DNA of 64,000 bases from Fodinicola feengrottensis. Lineage in GTDB: Bacteria; Actinomycetota; Actinomycetes; Mycobacteriales; HKI-0501. The position numbers and the translations under genes were made by a program. The DNA is taken from contig NZ_WOTO01000012.1 of the NCBI RefSeq assembly GCF_010993775.1, forward strand, positions 1-64,000, given 5' to 3'. Under the pieces are notes generated by a model. The model saw nothing but the letters and a program-made list of their open reading frames with translations. It did not search any database and was not told where the DNA came from. Below are positions 10,813-19,831 of this stretch, one piece after another (position 1 is the stretch's first letter; each line of letters starts with the position of its first letter).

Positions 10813-10924
10813 CTCGCTGGATAAGGGCGGTGGGTTTTTGGGTGCGGAATTGTTGGCTGTCTGTGGCGCGGGGGCCGCGGTGGTTAGGGGCGGTGGACAT
10901 TAGGGGGCGGAATCCTCGGCTACC

Positions 10925-10987
10925 AGTGACGTGGAAAGCCCTGCCCGCCACCAAAAAGCGGTGGCGGGCAGGGCTTTCCACGTCACT
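10925..10987. terminator. Perfect 28-bp hairpin with loop AAAAAGC
   Basis: Arms 10925-10952 and 10960-10987. It lies in the 598-base gap between convergent genes (GMC oxidoreductase and a lysozyme-like protein). Confidence 0.6.
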
Positions 10988-11062
10988 ACTGCCGCTGATC
11001 CCGTAACTCTGTGTCTCTGGCTGGCGCCTTCGGCGCGGGCGCGGTCGACTACGGCTACGAGA

Positions 11063-11115
11063 GTCGCCTTTTGTGTAGACCCCGCAAAAAGCGCGGGGTC
11101 TACACAAAAGGCGAC
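11063..11115. terminator. Perfect 23-bp hairpin with the same loop AAAAAGC
   Basis: Arms 11063-11085 and 11093-11115. The sequence of the arms is unrelated to the hairpin at 10925 but the loop is identical. Two smaller perfect hairpins follow directly (CGCCCCTG/CAGGGGCG at 11113-11131, and ATCGGCC/GGCCGAT at about 11135-11152). Confidence 0.6.
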
Positions 11116-11160
11116 GCCCCTGCCGCAGGGGCGACTATCGGCCTGGCGGCCGATGGCGCC

Positions 11161-11392
11161 GGGCGCGGGGTTGGGTTTTACCGAAGGTGGCTGACTTTGG
11201 GGGGAGTTGAGGTGCCGCGCGGGGCTGGGTTTGCGGAGGTGCGGGGCGCGGGGTTGGGTTTAGCGAAGGTGGCTGACTTTGGGGGCGGGAGTTGCGGTGC
11301 TGCGCGGGGTTGGGTTTGTGGAGGTGCGGGGCGCGGGGTTGGGTTTTATTGAAGTTGGGCGACTTTGGGGGCGGGAGTTGCGGCGGGGGGGG
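11161..11392. repeat. G-rich tandem repeat, 83-85 bp units, about 2.8 copies
   Basis: Units begin with GGGCGCGGGGTTGGGTTT at 11161, 11244 and 11329, each followed by GAAG(G/T)TGG and GACTTTGGGGG. The plus strand is very G-rich. No coding signal is seen in the 10813-11410 gap. Confidence 0.75.
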
Positions 11393-11410
11393 CCGCGCGG
11401 GGGTGGGGGG

Positions 11411-12301
11411 CTAGGTGAAGGTGACCACGATGTGGCCGGTGGGGTCGGCGGTGGGCAGGGCTTTCCAGGTGCCGTCGGTGGCGGTCCATTTCACGTCTCG
11501 GTAGGCCACGGTGGCGACGCGGTATTCCTGGGGGCGTGGGCGACGAGCCAGAACTCGATCCGGCGGTAGGTCTGCAGGTCGGCGCCGGCGGGTTTGGCGG
11601 AGACGCGCAAGGAGGGGACACCGGCGGCGTTTCCGGGACCCAGCGCGAAAGACGCCGCGCTGCCCAGGTCGGCTCTGAGGTCGCGGCGGAGGTCCTCGCC
11701 GAGCGCGGAGGTGGAGTGGGAGTTGCGGGTGAGGCAGGTGACCGCGCCGGCGGTCTGCCCGGAGTACGCGGTGGCGAGCGTGGTGGCTTCGGGTTCCCAG
11801 CCGGCGTAAGCGCTGCCGTCGGCGGAGCGCTGGACCGCCTGGGCGGCCTGCGCGACCGGCTTGCTCTGCCAGTTGTCGACGGTTTCCAGCCGCCGGTAGA
11901 ACGCGTTCGCCGCGTACCGCGGATCGCGCGAGCTGCGCGGGCGTGCCCCAGCCCTGCGACGGCCGTTGCTGGAACAGGCCCACCGAGTCACGGTCGCCGC
12001 CGGGAGTGTTCTCCAGCTTGGACTCCTGCAGTGCGGTGGCCAGCGCGACCGTGACCCCGCGTACGCCGTCGCCGCGCAGGAACCCGATCGCGGCGATCGT
12101 GGACGAGTGCTGGCCCTGCTCCAGGGTCAGTTCGGCGGTGTCCGACCCGATCTTGATGTTGCATTCCTCGGGTTTGAGGGGGGCCGGCAGCGCCGGGATC
12201 GCGACCTGCCCGCCGCGGACCACGGCGGCGATCACCAGCGCGATCACCACCAAGACCGCCACGCAGGCGGTGACGACCCCGGCAATCAGCAGGCGGCGCA
12301 C
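11411..12301 (-). CDS. Membrane-anchored lysozyme-like protein, frame broken twice
   Basis: Probably exported: a membrane helix (TACVAVLVVIALVIAAVV) lies at residues 10-28. The central motif SVGLFQQRPSQGWGT followed by DPRYAANAFYRRL is the signature of a large actinobacterial lysozyme/transglycosylase-like family, often misnamed heavy-metal transporter. The frame shifts near 11940 and back near 11520; the middle part lies in the second frame. ATG at 12301; stop at 11411. It probably acts on or near the cell wall. No partner genes are adjacent. Confidence 0.7.
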   Translation of the reverse strand: MRRLLIAGVVTACVAVLVVIALVIAAVVRGGQVAIPALPAPLKPEECNIKIGSDTAELTLEQGQHSSTIAAIGFLRGDGVRGVTVALATALQESKLENTPGGDRDSVGLFQQRPSQGWGTPAQLARSAVRGERVLPAAGNRRQLAEQAGRAGRPGGPALRRRQRLRRLGTRSHHARHRVLRADRRRGHLPHPQLPLHLRARRGPPPRPQSRPGQRGVFRAGSRKRRRCPLLARLRQTRRRRPADLPPDRVLARRPRPQEYRVATVAYRDVKWTATDGTWKALPTADPTGHIVVTFT

Positions 12302-12467
12302 GGATCTCCTTTGATCTGGCGGTACAGGAGCGGTTCGGCCCCGAGCGTACGTGTCAGCCTAAGGCGTCCGACTCAGCCATCTGAGGTCGCGTCATAAGCC
12401 TTCTGGCGTACCGCGATGCATGCTCGGCGGCCATCTGACTGACATGCGCCGACAGGTCCGTGCCTGT

Positions 12468-12504
12468 TTGACTAACAAACGTACTAGTAGGTACAGTAGC
12501 GACG
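12468..12504 (+). promoter_or_regulatory. Promoter of the cupin pair, probably leaderless
   Basis: TTGACT at 12468-12473, an 18-base spacer, then TACAGT at 12492-12497; the predicted start point is about 12504, the GTG itself. GTACTAGTAGGTAC, a partial palindrome, overlaps the spacer and -10. Confidence 0.5.
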
Positions 12505-12899
12505 TGGAAATAGAGAGAAACAGCAGCCCAACAATTGACGGCCCAAGCGAGTGGTTCACCGGCGTCGTACGGATGACGCCCATCGCCGCGCCGGATCCGC
12601 TCTCGCTGCTGCGCATTTTTGACGTACGGTTCGACGCCGGCGCGCGTACCGCGTGGCACAAGCATCCTCACGGGCAGATTCTCTACGTCACGGACGGGTT
12701 CGGGAGAGTGGGCCGCAGGGGTGGCCCGGTCGAGGAGATCCGTCCCGGCGACACGGTTCGGATCGCGCCCGACGAGTGGCACTGGCACGGCGCCGGCCCT
12801 CAGTCGTCTATGCGGCACCTGGCTGTTCAGGAGGCTGCGGCGGACGGCAGTACGGCCGAGTTCGACACACACGTCACGGAAAGTGGGTACGAGGGATGA
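12504..12899 (+). CDS. Cupin-domain protein
   Basis: Intact, about 131 residues from GTG 12504 (VEIERNSSPTIDGPSEWFTG). Single cupin barrel with metal-ligand motif WHKHPHGQILYVTDG and the second motif EIRPGDTVRIAPDEWHWHG. The closest type known to me is the small hydroxynitrile-lyase-like or quercetinase-like cupins; substrate unknown. Upstream in-frame ATGs lack ribosome sites and would include the promoter. The stop overlaps the next start (ATGA). Confidence 0.8.
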   Translation: MEIERNSSPTIDGPSEWFTGVVRMTPIAAPDPLSLLRIFDVRFDAGARTAWHKHPHGQILYVTDGFGRVGRRGGPVEEIRPGDTVRIAPDEWHWHGAGPQSSMRHLAVQEAAADGSTAEFDTHVTESGYEG

Positions 12900-13218
12900 T
12901 CCGGACCACTGTGCTTGAGGCCCAGTTGGACCCGGCGAAGCGCACCGCGAGTGTCGAGATTCGCCGGATCCAGATGCCGTCGGACTGCGTGGCGGGGGAG
13001 CACATACACAACTGCCCGGTGGGGGCAGCATTGTCGAAGGCTCGGTGACTTTTCAGGTCAAGGGTGAGCCGGAGGTCGTGCTGCGGCCAGGTGACGTGTT
13101 CTTTGAGCCCGAAGGTGTGTCCATCAGCCGGTTTGACGCGGGAAGCGACGGGGCCACGTTCCTCGGATATTTCCTTCTCGGTATCGGGGAGAAGCCCGAG
13201 CTGAGTTACCTTGACTGA
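12896..13218 (+). CDS. Second small cupin protein, frame broken
   Basis: Translationally coupled to the preceding cupin. It begins MIRTTVLEAQLDPAKR. The frame breaks at the GGGGG run near 13020; the other frame continues with IVEGSVTFQVKGEPEVVLRPGDVFFEP and ends FLLGIGEKPELSYLD, stop 13216-13218. HIHNCPV gives the first cupin motif. About 107 residues. Probably a partner of the first cupin. Confidence 0.7.
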
Positions 13219-13224
13219 GCTGGG

Positions 13225-14292
13225 TTAGGTCGTCTGGTTGCAATAGCCGTCGCATTGGTACTGGTAGGCAAATCCGCAGCCCTGGAAGCATGTGCATTTG
13301 ATGTCTTTGCAGTGAGCGCAGTCCAGTAGGCGGCAGTAGCGGGCGGGATGCGTACACCAGTCGTCCTCGACGCTGCATTCGCACAGGGTGTCGCATTCGG
13401 GCGGCTCGGCGACGTTTTCGGTGCCAGGTAGCTGGACGGCGGATTGTTGGCCGCCGGTGCCGGGCCGAGCGGTCGACGCGCCTGGCCCGAGCGAGGCGAA
13501 AATGGCGAACGCGAGACGGTCACCGAACAGAGATCTCGCCGAGCCTTCCAGGCTTTTCAGCTTCTGCAGGACCTCCGGCCGGGACATCGCGTCGTCTTCG
13601 AAGATCGAAGCGTCGGTGAAGGTGGCCAGAGCCTGGTCGAGAAGAGCCTTCTGAGCCACCGAAAGTTCGGTGTGGTGGGCCGTACGGTAGCGGGTCAGCT
13701 GTTCGGTCCACAGACCCGCGCGGTCCGCCGCGCCGAGCGCGCGGTAGATGGCTTTGCGATAGATCTGTGAATGGGCAACGATCTCGTCGTAGGTCCGAGG
13801 CAGATCTCCGGCATTGGTGGCCACCCACCTGCTCGCCTCACCGAACGAAACACGCTGGGCGAACGCGGGCGTACGACCGAGCAGGATGACCGTGGACGCG
13901 ATGCCGATTCCCGCCCCGAGGCGAAGAAGACTGCCGCGGCTCAATGCCGGCCCGGCGGCCGTATGCTGACACGGCGCGGCGCCATTCTGTTTTAGCTGGC
14001 CGAGTGCGCTCAGTACGCGAACGGTCGAACGTGGACCGAGCCGGCGGGCCAGCGGTGCGCTCATCCGCGCGCCAGTCCACGCGCGTACTTTCTGGCCGAC
14101 ACTGATCAGCGTTGGTGCCCAGGCAGCGTCGGCGCCGAACACGGCCTTCCGCCATTCCACCACGTCGGTTCGGCCCAGTGGCAACACTTCCAGACGTCCG
14201 CCACAGGCCGCTTCGACCGTTTGGGAAATCTCCCGACATGTCCCGCAGGAAGCATCAAAAGCAAGGATCCAGCGGTTCTCGGCCGTGTTCAT
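13225..14292 (-). CDS. Fulvocin C-related bacteriocin protein with N-terminal thioredoxin-like CxxC domain
   Basis: Intact, 355 residues. ATG 14292 has AAGGAG six bases upstream. Residues 1-75 look thioredoxin-like: FDASCGTCREIS places CxxC at 16-19 and APTLI the cis-proline loop at 59-63. A Tat-like or membrane segment (LSRGSLLRLGAGIGIASTVI, about 117-136) ends AFA at 143-145. A helical region follows with the family motif LPRTYDEIVAHSQIYRKAIY. The last 56 residues (300-355) hold 12 cysteines, spaced as in the bacteriocin fulvocin C and its relatives (DWC, GCGFAYQYQCDGYC). I infer a secreted, disulfide-rich C-terminal module. No immunity or export gene is adjacent. It converges on the cupins, 6 bases apart. 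Confidence 0.7.
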   Translation of the reverse strand: MNTAENRWILAFDASCGTCREISQTVEAACGGRLEVLPLGRTDVVEWRKAVFGADAAWAPTLISVGQKVRAWTGARMSAPLARRLGPRSTVRVLSALGQLKQNGAAPCQHTAAGPALSRGSLLRLGAGIGIASTVILLGRTPAFAQRVSFGEASRWVATNAGDLPRTYDEIVAHSQIYRKAIYRALGAADRAGLWTEQLTRYRTAHHTELSVAQKALLDQALATFTDASIFEDDAMSRPEVLQKLKSLEGSARSLFGDRLAFAIFASLGPGASTARPGTGGQQSAVQLPGTENVAEPPECDTLCECSVEDDWCTHPARYCRLLDCAHCKDIKCTCFQGCGFAYQYQCDGYCNQTT

Positions 14293-14444
14293 GGCATCTC
14301 CTTGGGATTGATGGCAAAAGGCTAGACAGGCGCTGGATGCGTGTCCAGTTACCTTTGTCAGCAATGCCAAGGATGAACCTGGCCACTACCGGAATTCCAC
14401 GAAGACTCTCGCCGAGCCGTTAGCCGCCGAGTTCTGGTTCTGCG

Positions 14445-14795
14445 CGGGGCGAGGTTCGCCGGGCCGAATGCGCCAGCACCCGCGCCGTCCCGCTGTTCGG
14501 GCCCACCTCCGCGAGCCCGGCCGACAACCGCAGCGTGATCATCGAGTTCCTCGTCGACGACGTGGACGTTGTGTACGAGAACCTGACCGGCTTCGTCGAG
14601 GACTTCGTCAACGAACCCACCACCATGCCCTGGGGCAACCGCGCTCTGCTGTTCCGCGACCCCGACGGCAACCTCGTCAACTTCTTCACTCCGGTCACCC
14701 CAGCCGCCATCGAGAAATTCCACCGGCCTCGCGGTGTCCCAGTGAAGGCCAAGATCCGTGCCTCAGCCGATGGCCGTACGTACGGCGGCGCGTAA
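14445..14795 (+). pseudogene. VOC/glyoxalase gene remnant lacking its 5' part
   Basis: Recognisable from about 14445 (PLFGPTSASPADNRSVIIEF) through MPWGNRALLFRDPDGNLVNF to 14795. The first half of the glyoxalase fold, with the start and first metal ligand, is missing; upstream to 14372 there is only out-of-frame sequence. The tail overlaps the convergent amidase by 33 bases. A start at 14535 would give only the C-terminal half. Confidence 0.6.
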
Positions 14796-15427
14796 GGCAG
14801 GGAGTTTCGCGTAGAGTTTGTCGCCGGGACACAGGGTGTTGTAGTAGTCCCGGTGTCCTTTGATCTCCGCTGGCGAGATCCCGTACTGCGCGCAGATGTA
14901 GGCACACATTTTGACCAGCGCGTTCCATTGTGCCGTGGGCGGTTCCACGGTCATGTACGTGCCTTCGTTCTCGATCCCGATGGCGTTGTCGTTCTGTCCC
15001 GGGCAGTGCGCGCCGCGAATCATCATCGTGTGCTGCCGCCCCGTAAAGCGGTCAGGCTGCCGTGCCTGCCTTCCATGTCATAGCCGCCACGGCTGATGGT
15101 GAAATGCTGGCCGGTGTCGGACCAGCCGTTGGTGTCGATGTGGTCGTTCTGAATACCGCGGGCCAACTGGAAGGCGTGTGCTTGCGAATAGTCCGTGCTG
15201 TTCGCGCTCGCGGTGTGATGGACCAGAATCCGGTTCGCCGGATGGTTGAGTGTCACCAGCGGATCGGCCGGCGGCCGCGCGCTCCACTCGGCGCAGCTGT
15301 AAATACGCGGGGCGGTGGCGGCTTGCGCGCCGGACGGCAATGCCAGGCCGGCGAAGCCGGCTCCTACGACAGCACCGGCGCCGAGCAGGAAAACACGGCG
15401 GTTGAGTGATCCGGAATCAGCATCCAT
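14763..15427 (-). CDS. Tat-exported N-acetylmuramoyl-L-alanine amidase (PGRP type), frame broken
   Basis: Cell-wall hydrolase, Amidase_2/PGRP fold. The twin-arginine signal NRRVFLLGAGAVVGAGFAG lies at residues 9-27, ending near AQAA. Zinc ligands are in ILVHHTAS, GHRDYYNTLCPGD (His and Cys), with GIENEGTYM between them. The frame shifts near 15030; domain sequence resumes as MMIRGAHCPGQNDNAIGIENEG. ATG 15427 is preferred because it sits just before the Tat motif; an in-frame ATG at 15469 exists. About 220 residues, a minimal single-domain amidase. Confidence 0.85.
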
Positions 15428-15540
15428 GGGGCGAAGTATGGGGGGGTGGAACATACAACCGACGTACATCGCCGCGAACTCGCCGTTCCCGACAGGTTCG
15501 GGAAGGAGCCGGCGTCGCTCGATTGCAGCTCAGCTCGCCA

Positions 15541-16226
15541 TCACGACGACTCCGAGCTGGTGGCCGGGGACCAGTCGATCTCGATGGGGTCGAGCTTGTC
15601 GAAGTCGGTGGTCGAGAGCCGCCGCGCCAAGGAGAACACCTTCTGGGTTCTTTCCTTGACCCGCCCGTCCACCACCGAGCTGAGTTCGAAGGCGAGTCGG
15701 CCGGTCTGGCGCACCGTGGCCTCGTCGACCCGGGGACGGCTGATCGAGGTGACCACGATGCCCGCCGGTGCACCCGTGGAAGTCCGCGAGGCGCCAACGA
15801 AGAACTCCTCGCGGGTGTTGGCCACGCCGTCGACGGCGAAGTCGCGCAGTTTGCCGAGCAGCTCGTGCCATTTCGCGACCTCACCTTTGAGGGCGGTTGC
15901 CGACAGATCGGTCGGGGACAGCGCGGCGCCGCTTTCCCGGGATCGAAAGCACCGGGGGCGTACGTCGACAGTGCTGCGATCCACAGCGCCTCGACCACGA
16001 CGGTGTCCTGCTGTTCACCCCGCGCCAGCTCACCGAGCAGTCGTTCACAGCAGCCGAGCACGAACTGCAGGTCGTCGAAGATCGCCGCGAGATCGGCGAG
16101 CGCGAGCGCATCCTTGCCGCCCAGTTGGCGCGCGGTCAGCGTCTCTTCTCCGGCACCGGCGACCTCGCCGGGCTGGTCGGCCACATGCTGGTGACTCGAC
16201 TCCGCTCCATGGGGCTGCTGCGACAT
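15541..16226 (-). CDS. Hypothetical actinobacterial protein, frame broken
   Basis: Not recognised. ATG 16226 has AAGGAG six bases upstream. About 228 residues, mostly helical and acidic, no signal peptide or membrane segment. The N-terminal half contains LADLAAIFDDLQFVLGCCER; after a shift near 15905 the second half reads KWHELLGKLRDFAVDGVANT and ends KLDPIEIDWSPATSSESS. It lies upstream of the amidase on the same strand, 113 bases apart. Confidence 0.6.
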
Positions 16227-16413
16227 CGGCACTCCTTCCGAGACTCCCGTGCTGAGTACTCAGCTGACCGCATGACGGGACACTCCGGTGTCCTAATTTG
16301 AGACACCTCCGCATCATCGGTTCCACCGCGGTCGCCTCCTAGGCTGGGTGGGTGCTGACCTCGTCTTACAAAGGCCTGTGTCGGCGGTCACCCGCGGACG
16401 GAAAACAACTCGA

Positions 16414-16448
16414 AACAGTACGTACGCGCGTACTGTTAAGATGTGGCG
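16414..16448 (+). promoter_or_regulatory. Operator palindrome and -10 for the MFS gene
   Basis: AACAGTACG (16414-16422), a 6-base spacer and CGTACTGTT (16429-16437) form a perfect 9-bp palindrome, the layout of a TetR or MarR site. TAAGAT at 16437-16442 would place the transcript start at about GTG 16449. No regulator gene is adjacent. Confidence 0.55.
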
Positions 16449-17712
16449 GTGACAGCGACCCCCGCTCCCGCGCCCCCGCAGTCCCGTACCGGCCGAGTTC
16501 TGGCCGCCGCCACCTTGATCAACACGTTCGGCAACGGCCTCTTCATGACCGTCAGCGCCATCTACTTCACCCGCTCGGTGGGGTTGCCGGCCGGCCAGTT
16601 GGCCGCCGCGCTGGCGGTGGCGGCCGCCGCCAGGCTGATCGCGAGCGTGCCGATGGGCCATCTGGCCGACCGGGTCGGCCCGCGCGAGGTGCTGGTCGTG
16701 TGTGCGTGTCTGAATGGCCTGGTCACCGCGTCCGTGGTGCTGGTGGACGGGGTGGTCGGGCTGGCTCTGGTGCTCGCGGTGCAGGGCGTTCTCGACGCCG
16801 GCTCGAACGGTGCCCGCGGCGCGCTGATCGCCGGCGCGCTGCCGACCGATCAGCGGGTTCGTACGCAGGCATTCCTGCGCTCGATGACGAACCTGGGCAT
16901 CACCGGTGGGCGCGGCGGCCGCGGCACTGACCCTGCACCTGGACACGGCGGTCGCGTACAAGACGACGATCCTGGCGGACGCGACGACCTTCGTGATCGC
17001 CGGCGTGATGGTGCTGGGCGTCACCCGGCTGGCTCCGGTGCCGGCGCCGGCCGGCGGTCGCCGGCTGGTCGCGCTGGCCGACCGGCCGTTCCTGCTGGTG
17101 ATGCTCCTGGTGGGAGTGCTGACGATGCAGTACGGGCTGCTGGAGGTGGCCATTCCACTGTGGACGGTGCAGCGTACGCACGCGCCGGCCTGGCTGGTTT
17201 CGGTGCTGCTGATCGTAAACACCATTGGCATCGTGCTCTTCCAGGTGCGTGCCAGCCGCGACGTGACCACGGCGACGGCCGCGGCGAAGGCGTTGCGGTT
17301 GTCGTCGGTGATCATCGCGGTCGCCTGTGCGATCTACGCCTTCGCGGCGGGGCAGGGCATCTGGGTGGCGGTGGCGATCATGGTGGCCGGCTCGGTCGTG
17401 CACGTGGTCAGCGAGCTGGTGCTGTCCGCTGGCACCTGGGGAGTCGCGTACGGGCTGGCGCCGCCGCACGCCCAGGGCCAGTATCAGGGCGTTTTCGGGA
17501 TGAGCATGTCGTTGGGCAACCTGGTCGGCCCGGCGCTGACCACCGTGTTGGTGCTCGGTACCGGCGGCCCGCACGGCTTCGGCGGCGGACTGCCCGGCTG
17601 GCTCGCGCTCGGCGCGCTGTTCGTGGTGGCCGGGGCGGCGGCTCCGCCGGTCGTCAGCTGGGCGCTGAGGACCCGCGCGACGGCGGAGCCGGTGGCGGCC
17701 GGGGCACAATAG
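16449..17712 (+). CDS. MFS transporter, frame broken
   Basis: Twelve-helix major facilitator. After a short Pro/Ala N-terminus it reads LINTFGNGLFMTVSAIYFTR; the loop 2-3 signature appears as MGHLADRVGPREVL. The frame shifts near 16905 in GGTGGGCGCGGCGGCC and continues as YKTTILADATTFVIAGVMVL to the stop at 17710-17712. Substrate unknown; the palindrome in its promoter suggests ligand-induced efflux. hemW begins 6 bases after the stop. Confidence 0.8.
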
Positions 17713-17718
17713 ACAGCT

Positions 17719-18936
17719 GTGCCCTCCACCTTGCCCGAAGGCGAGCCGGTGCCGGCCGACGGTTCGCTGCCGCCGGCGGCCCTGGACGAGCTGACCTCAC
17801 GCGCCTTCGGGGCGTACGTCCACGTGCCGTATTGCACCACCAGGTGCGGCTACTGCGACTTCAACACGTACACGGCGTCCGAGCTGGACGGTGACCAGGG
17901 CGAGCACTACCTCGACTCGGTACGGGCCGAGATCGAGCTCGCCGCGGCCGCGCTGGGTGGCCGGACGCCGGCGATCGACACGGTGTTCGTCGGCGGCGGC
18001 ACCCCGACGTTGCTGCCGCCGGCCGAGCTGGGCCGTACGCTCGCCGACCTGCGGGCCGCGTTCGGGTTCGCGGCCGGCGTCGAGGTGACCACCGAGTGCA
18101 ACCCGGAGACGGTCGACGAGCGGTCGCTGGCGGCCCTGGTGGAGGCCGGCTTCACCCGGCTGTCGCTCGGCATGCAGTCCGCGCGGGAGCACGTCCTCGC
18201 GGTCCTGGACCGGCACCACACGCCCGGCCGCGCCGAGGCGGTCGCCCGATGGGCCCGGCGGACCGGCTTCGAGCACGTCAGCCTGGACCTGATCTACGGC
18301 GCGCCGGGGGAGACCGCGGACGACTGGCAGGCGTCGCTGGACGCGGTGTTGGCGACCGGCGTCGACCACGTGTCCGCGTACTCGCTGATCGTCGAGCCGG
18401 GCACTCGGCTGCACCGCCGGGTCAGCCGCGGCGAGGTCGCGGTCGCCGACGACGACACGCTCGCCGAGCGGTACGAGCAGGCCGAGCGGACCCTGACGGC
18501 CGCGGGCCTGGGCTGGTACGAGGTGAGCAACTGGTCACTGACCAGCGCGGATCGCTGCCGGCACAACGAGGGCTACTGGCGTAGCGCGAACTGGTGGGGT
18601 TTTGGCCCCGGCGCCCACAGCCACGTTGGCGGCACCCGCTGGTGGAACGTCAAGCACCCCGCCGCCTACGGCTCCCGCCTCGCCGAGAAGAACTCGCCCG
18701 CGTACGCGCGTGAGCTGCTGTCGGCGCAGGACCGCCGGGTCGAGGACATCATGCTGCGGGTACGCACGACTGACGGCCTGCCGCTGGGCGTGCTGACCGA
18801 CCGTGGCCGGGATGCCGCCGCCGACGCGCTCGGCAGAGGCCTGCTCGAGCCCGGCCCGTACGCGACCGGCACCGCCGTCCTCACCCTGCCAGGCCGCCTG
18901 CTGGCCGACGCCGTGGTCCGCGACCTCGTCGACTAG
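17719..18936 (+). CDS. hemW: Heme chaperone HemW (radical SAM)
   Basis: Intact, 405 residues. The radical-SAM cluster motif is CTTRCGYC (three Cys in CxxxCxxC), then FVGGGTPTLLPP, ECNPETVDE and SLGMQSAREHVLAVLDRHH, all typical of HemW (formerly misnamed oxygen-independent coproporphyrinogen oxidase). The HemW pattern HxxxCxxC is present as HVPYCTTRCGYC. GTG 17719 follows the MFS stop by 6 bases. In actinobacteria it lies between lepA and hrcA; here accessory genes separate it from both. Confidence 0.93.
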   Translation: MPSTLPEGEPVPADGSLPPAALDELTSRAFGAYVHVPYCTTRCGYCDFNTYTASELDGDQGEHYLDSVRAEIELAAAALGGRTPAIDTVFVGGGTPTLLPPAELGRTLADLRAAFGFAAGVEVTTECNPETVDERSLAALVEAGFTRLSLGMQSAREHVLAVLDRHHTPGRAEAVARWARRTGFEHVSLDLIYGAPGETADDWQASLDAVLATGVDHVSAYSLIVEPGTRLHRRVSRGEVAVADDDTLAERYEQAERTLTAAGLGWYEVSNWSLTSADRCRHNEGYWRSANWWGFGPGAHSHVGGTRWWNVKHPAAYGSRLAEKNSPAYARELLSAQDRRVEDIMLRVRTTDGLPLGVLTDRGRDAAADALGRGLLEPGPYATGTAVLTLPGRLLADAVVRDLVD

Positions 18937-19095
18937 GCAGTGTCTGGTTATTCCGGGGGGATGAGAGTCGAGATCCAGAAGTTGGCTGCTGGTGCCGTGG
19001 GGAAGCCTTCATAGCAGCCTATGGGGGCTTTCCCACGGTGCCTGCAGCCGGCTTCTGGGCTCGGCTATCGCCCGGCGGAATAACCAGACACTGCC
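18936..19095. repeat. 160-bp MITE-like palindromic element
   Basis: Perfect 20-bp terminal inverted repeats (18936-18955 and 19076-19095) flank an interior that is itself a long imperfect palindrome (GTGGGGAAGCC pairs with GGCTTTCCCAC around the centre near 19015). It starts on the last base of the hemW stop codon and ends 17 bases from the nitroreductase stop. No ORF. Confidence 0.7.
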
Positions 19096-19111
19096 AAGCC
19101 AGCGCGATTTG

Positions 19112-19784
19112 TTAACCCGCGTCCCCGAGAAACGTGACCGTATCCTCCAACGGCGCTCGAGGGTAGCGAGCTTCCTGAACGGTCACGTCCTCGTACCCGA
19201 TCGACATCCCGCAGAAGAGCATGAGCTCGTCCGGGGGTGACACGATTTCCGCGACGGTCTTGCGATAGTTGGCCCACGCCATCTGCGGGCAGCTGTGCAG
19301 TCCTTCGGCCCGGAGCAGCAGCATGACGTTCTGCAGAAACATGCCGAGGTCCGACCACTGGGGAGAGCCCAGGTCACGGTCGATGTAGCAGAACAGAGCA
19401 GCGGGCGCGCCGAAGCATGCCCAGTTCGCCGACGCGGCCCGTCGGGCGGCTTCCCAGTTGTCGCGCGCGATGCCAAGCCCGCCGTAGCGCTGTGCGCCGA
19501 AGGCCTGTCTCCGTTGCAGGGTACAGGGACTTCAGCTCGGGCGGGTACTGCTGGTATTGCGGGTCGTCCCAGGGGTCGTTCGCGGCGGTCCGCTCGCTGG
19601 CGAGCTTCTTGAGCTCGGCCAGCGGTTGCCCGGTCAGCACGTACGCACGCCACGGCTGCAGGTTCGAACCGGACGGCGCCCAGACCGCGGCGGCCAGCAC
19701 CCGCCTGAGTGTCTCGGCCGGGACCGGCTGATCAGTGAACGCGCGTACCGCTCGCCGGCTCGTCACTGCCTCGTAAACGTTCAC
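19112..19784 (-). CDS. Nitroreductase-family FMN oxidoreductase, frame broken
   Basis: NAD(P)H-dependent flavin reductase fold. N-terminus VYEAVTSRRAVRAFTDQPVP and WAPSGSNLQPWRAYVL are diagnostic. The frame changes near 19500; the second half has YGGLGIARDNW, DLGMFLQNVMLLLRAEGL and SIGYEDVTVQEARYPRAPLE, ending at 19112. GTG 19784 is preferred because GAGGAG lies about 9 bases upstream; the longer frame to ATG 19823 lacks a site. It is downstream of a MarR gene with an operator between them. Confidence 0.85.
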
Positions 19785-19831
19785 GACAGGTATCTCCTCG
19801 CTCGTTGTCGCAGCCTCGATCACGAGAAGAT

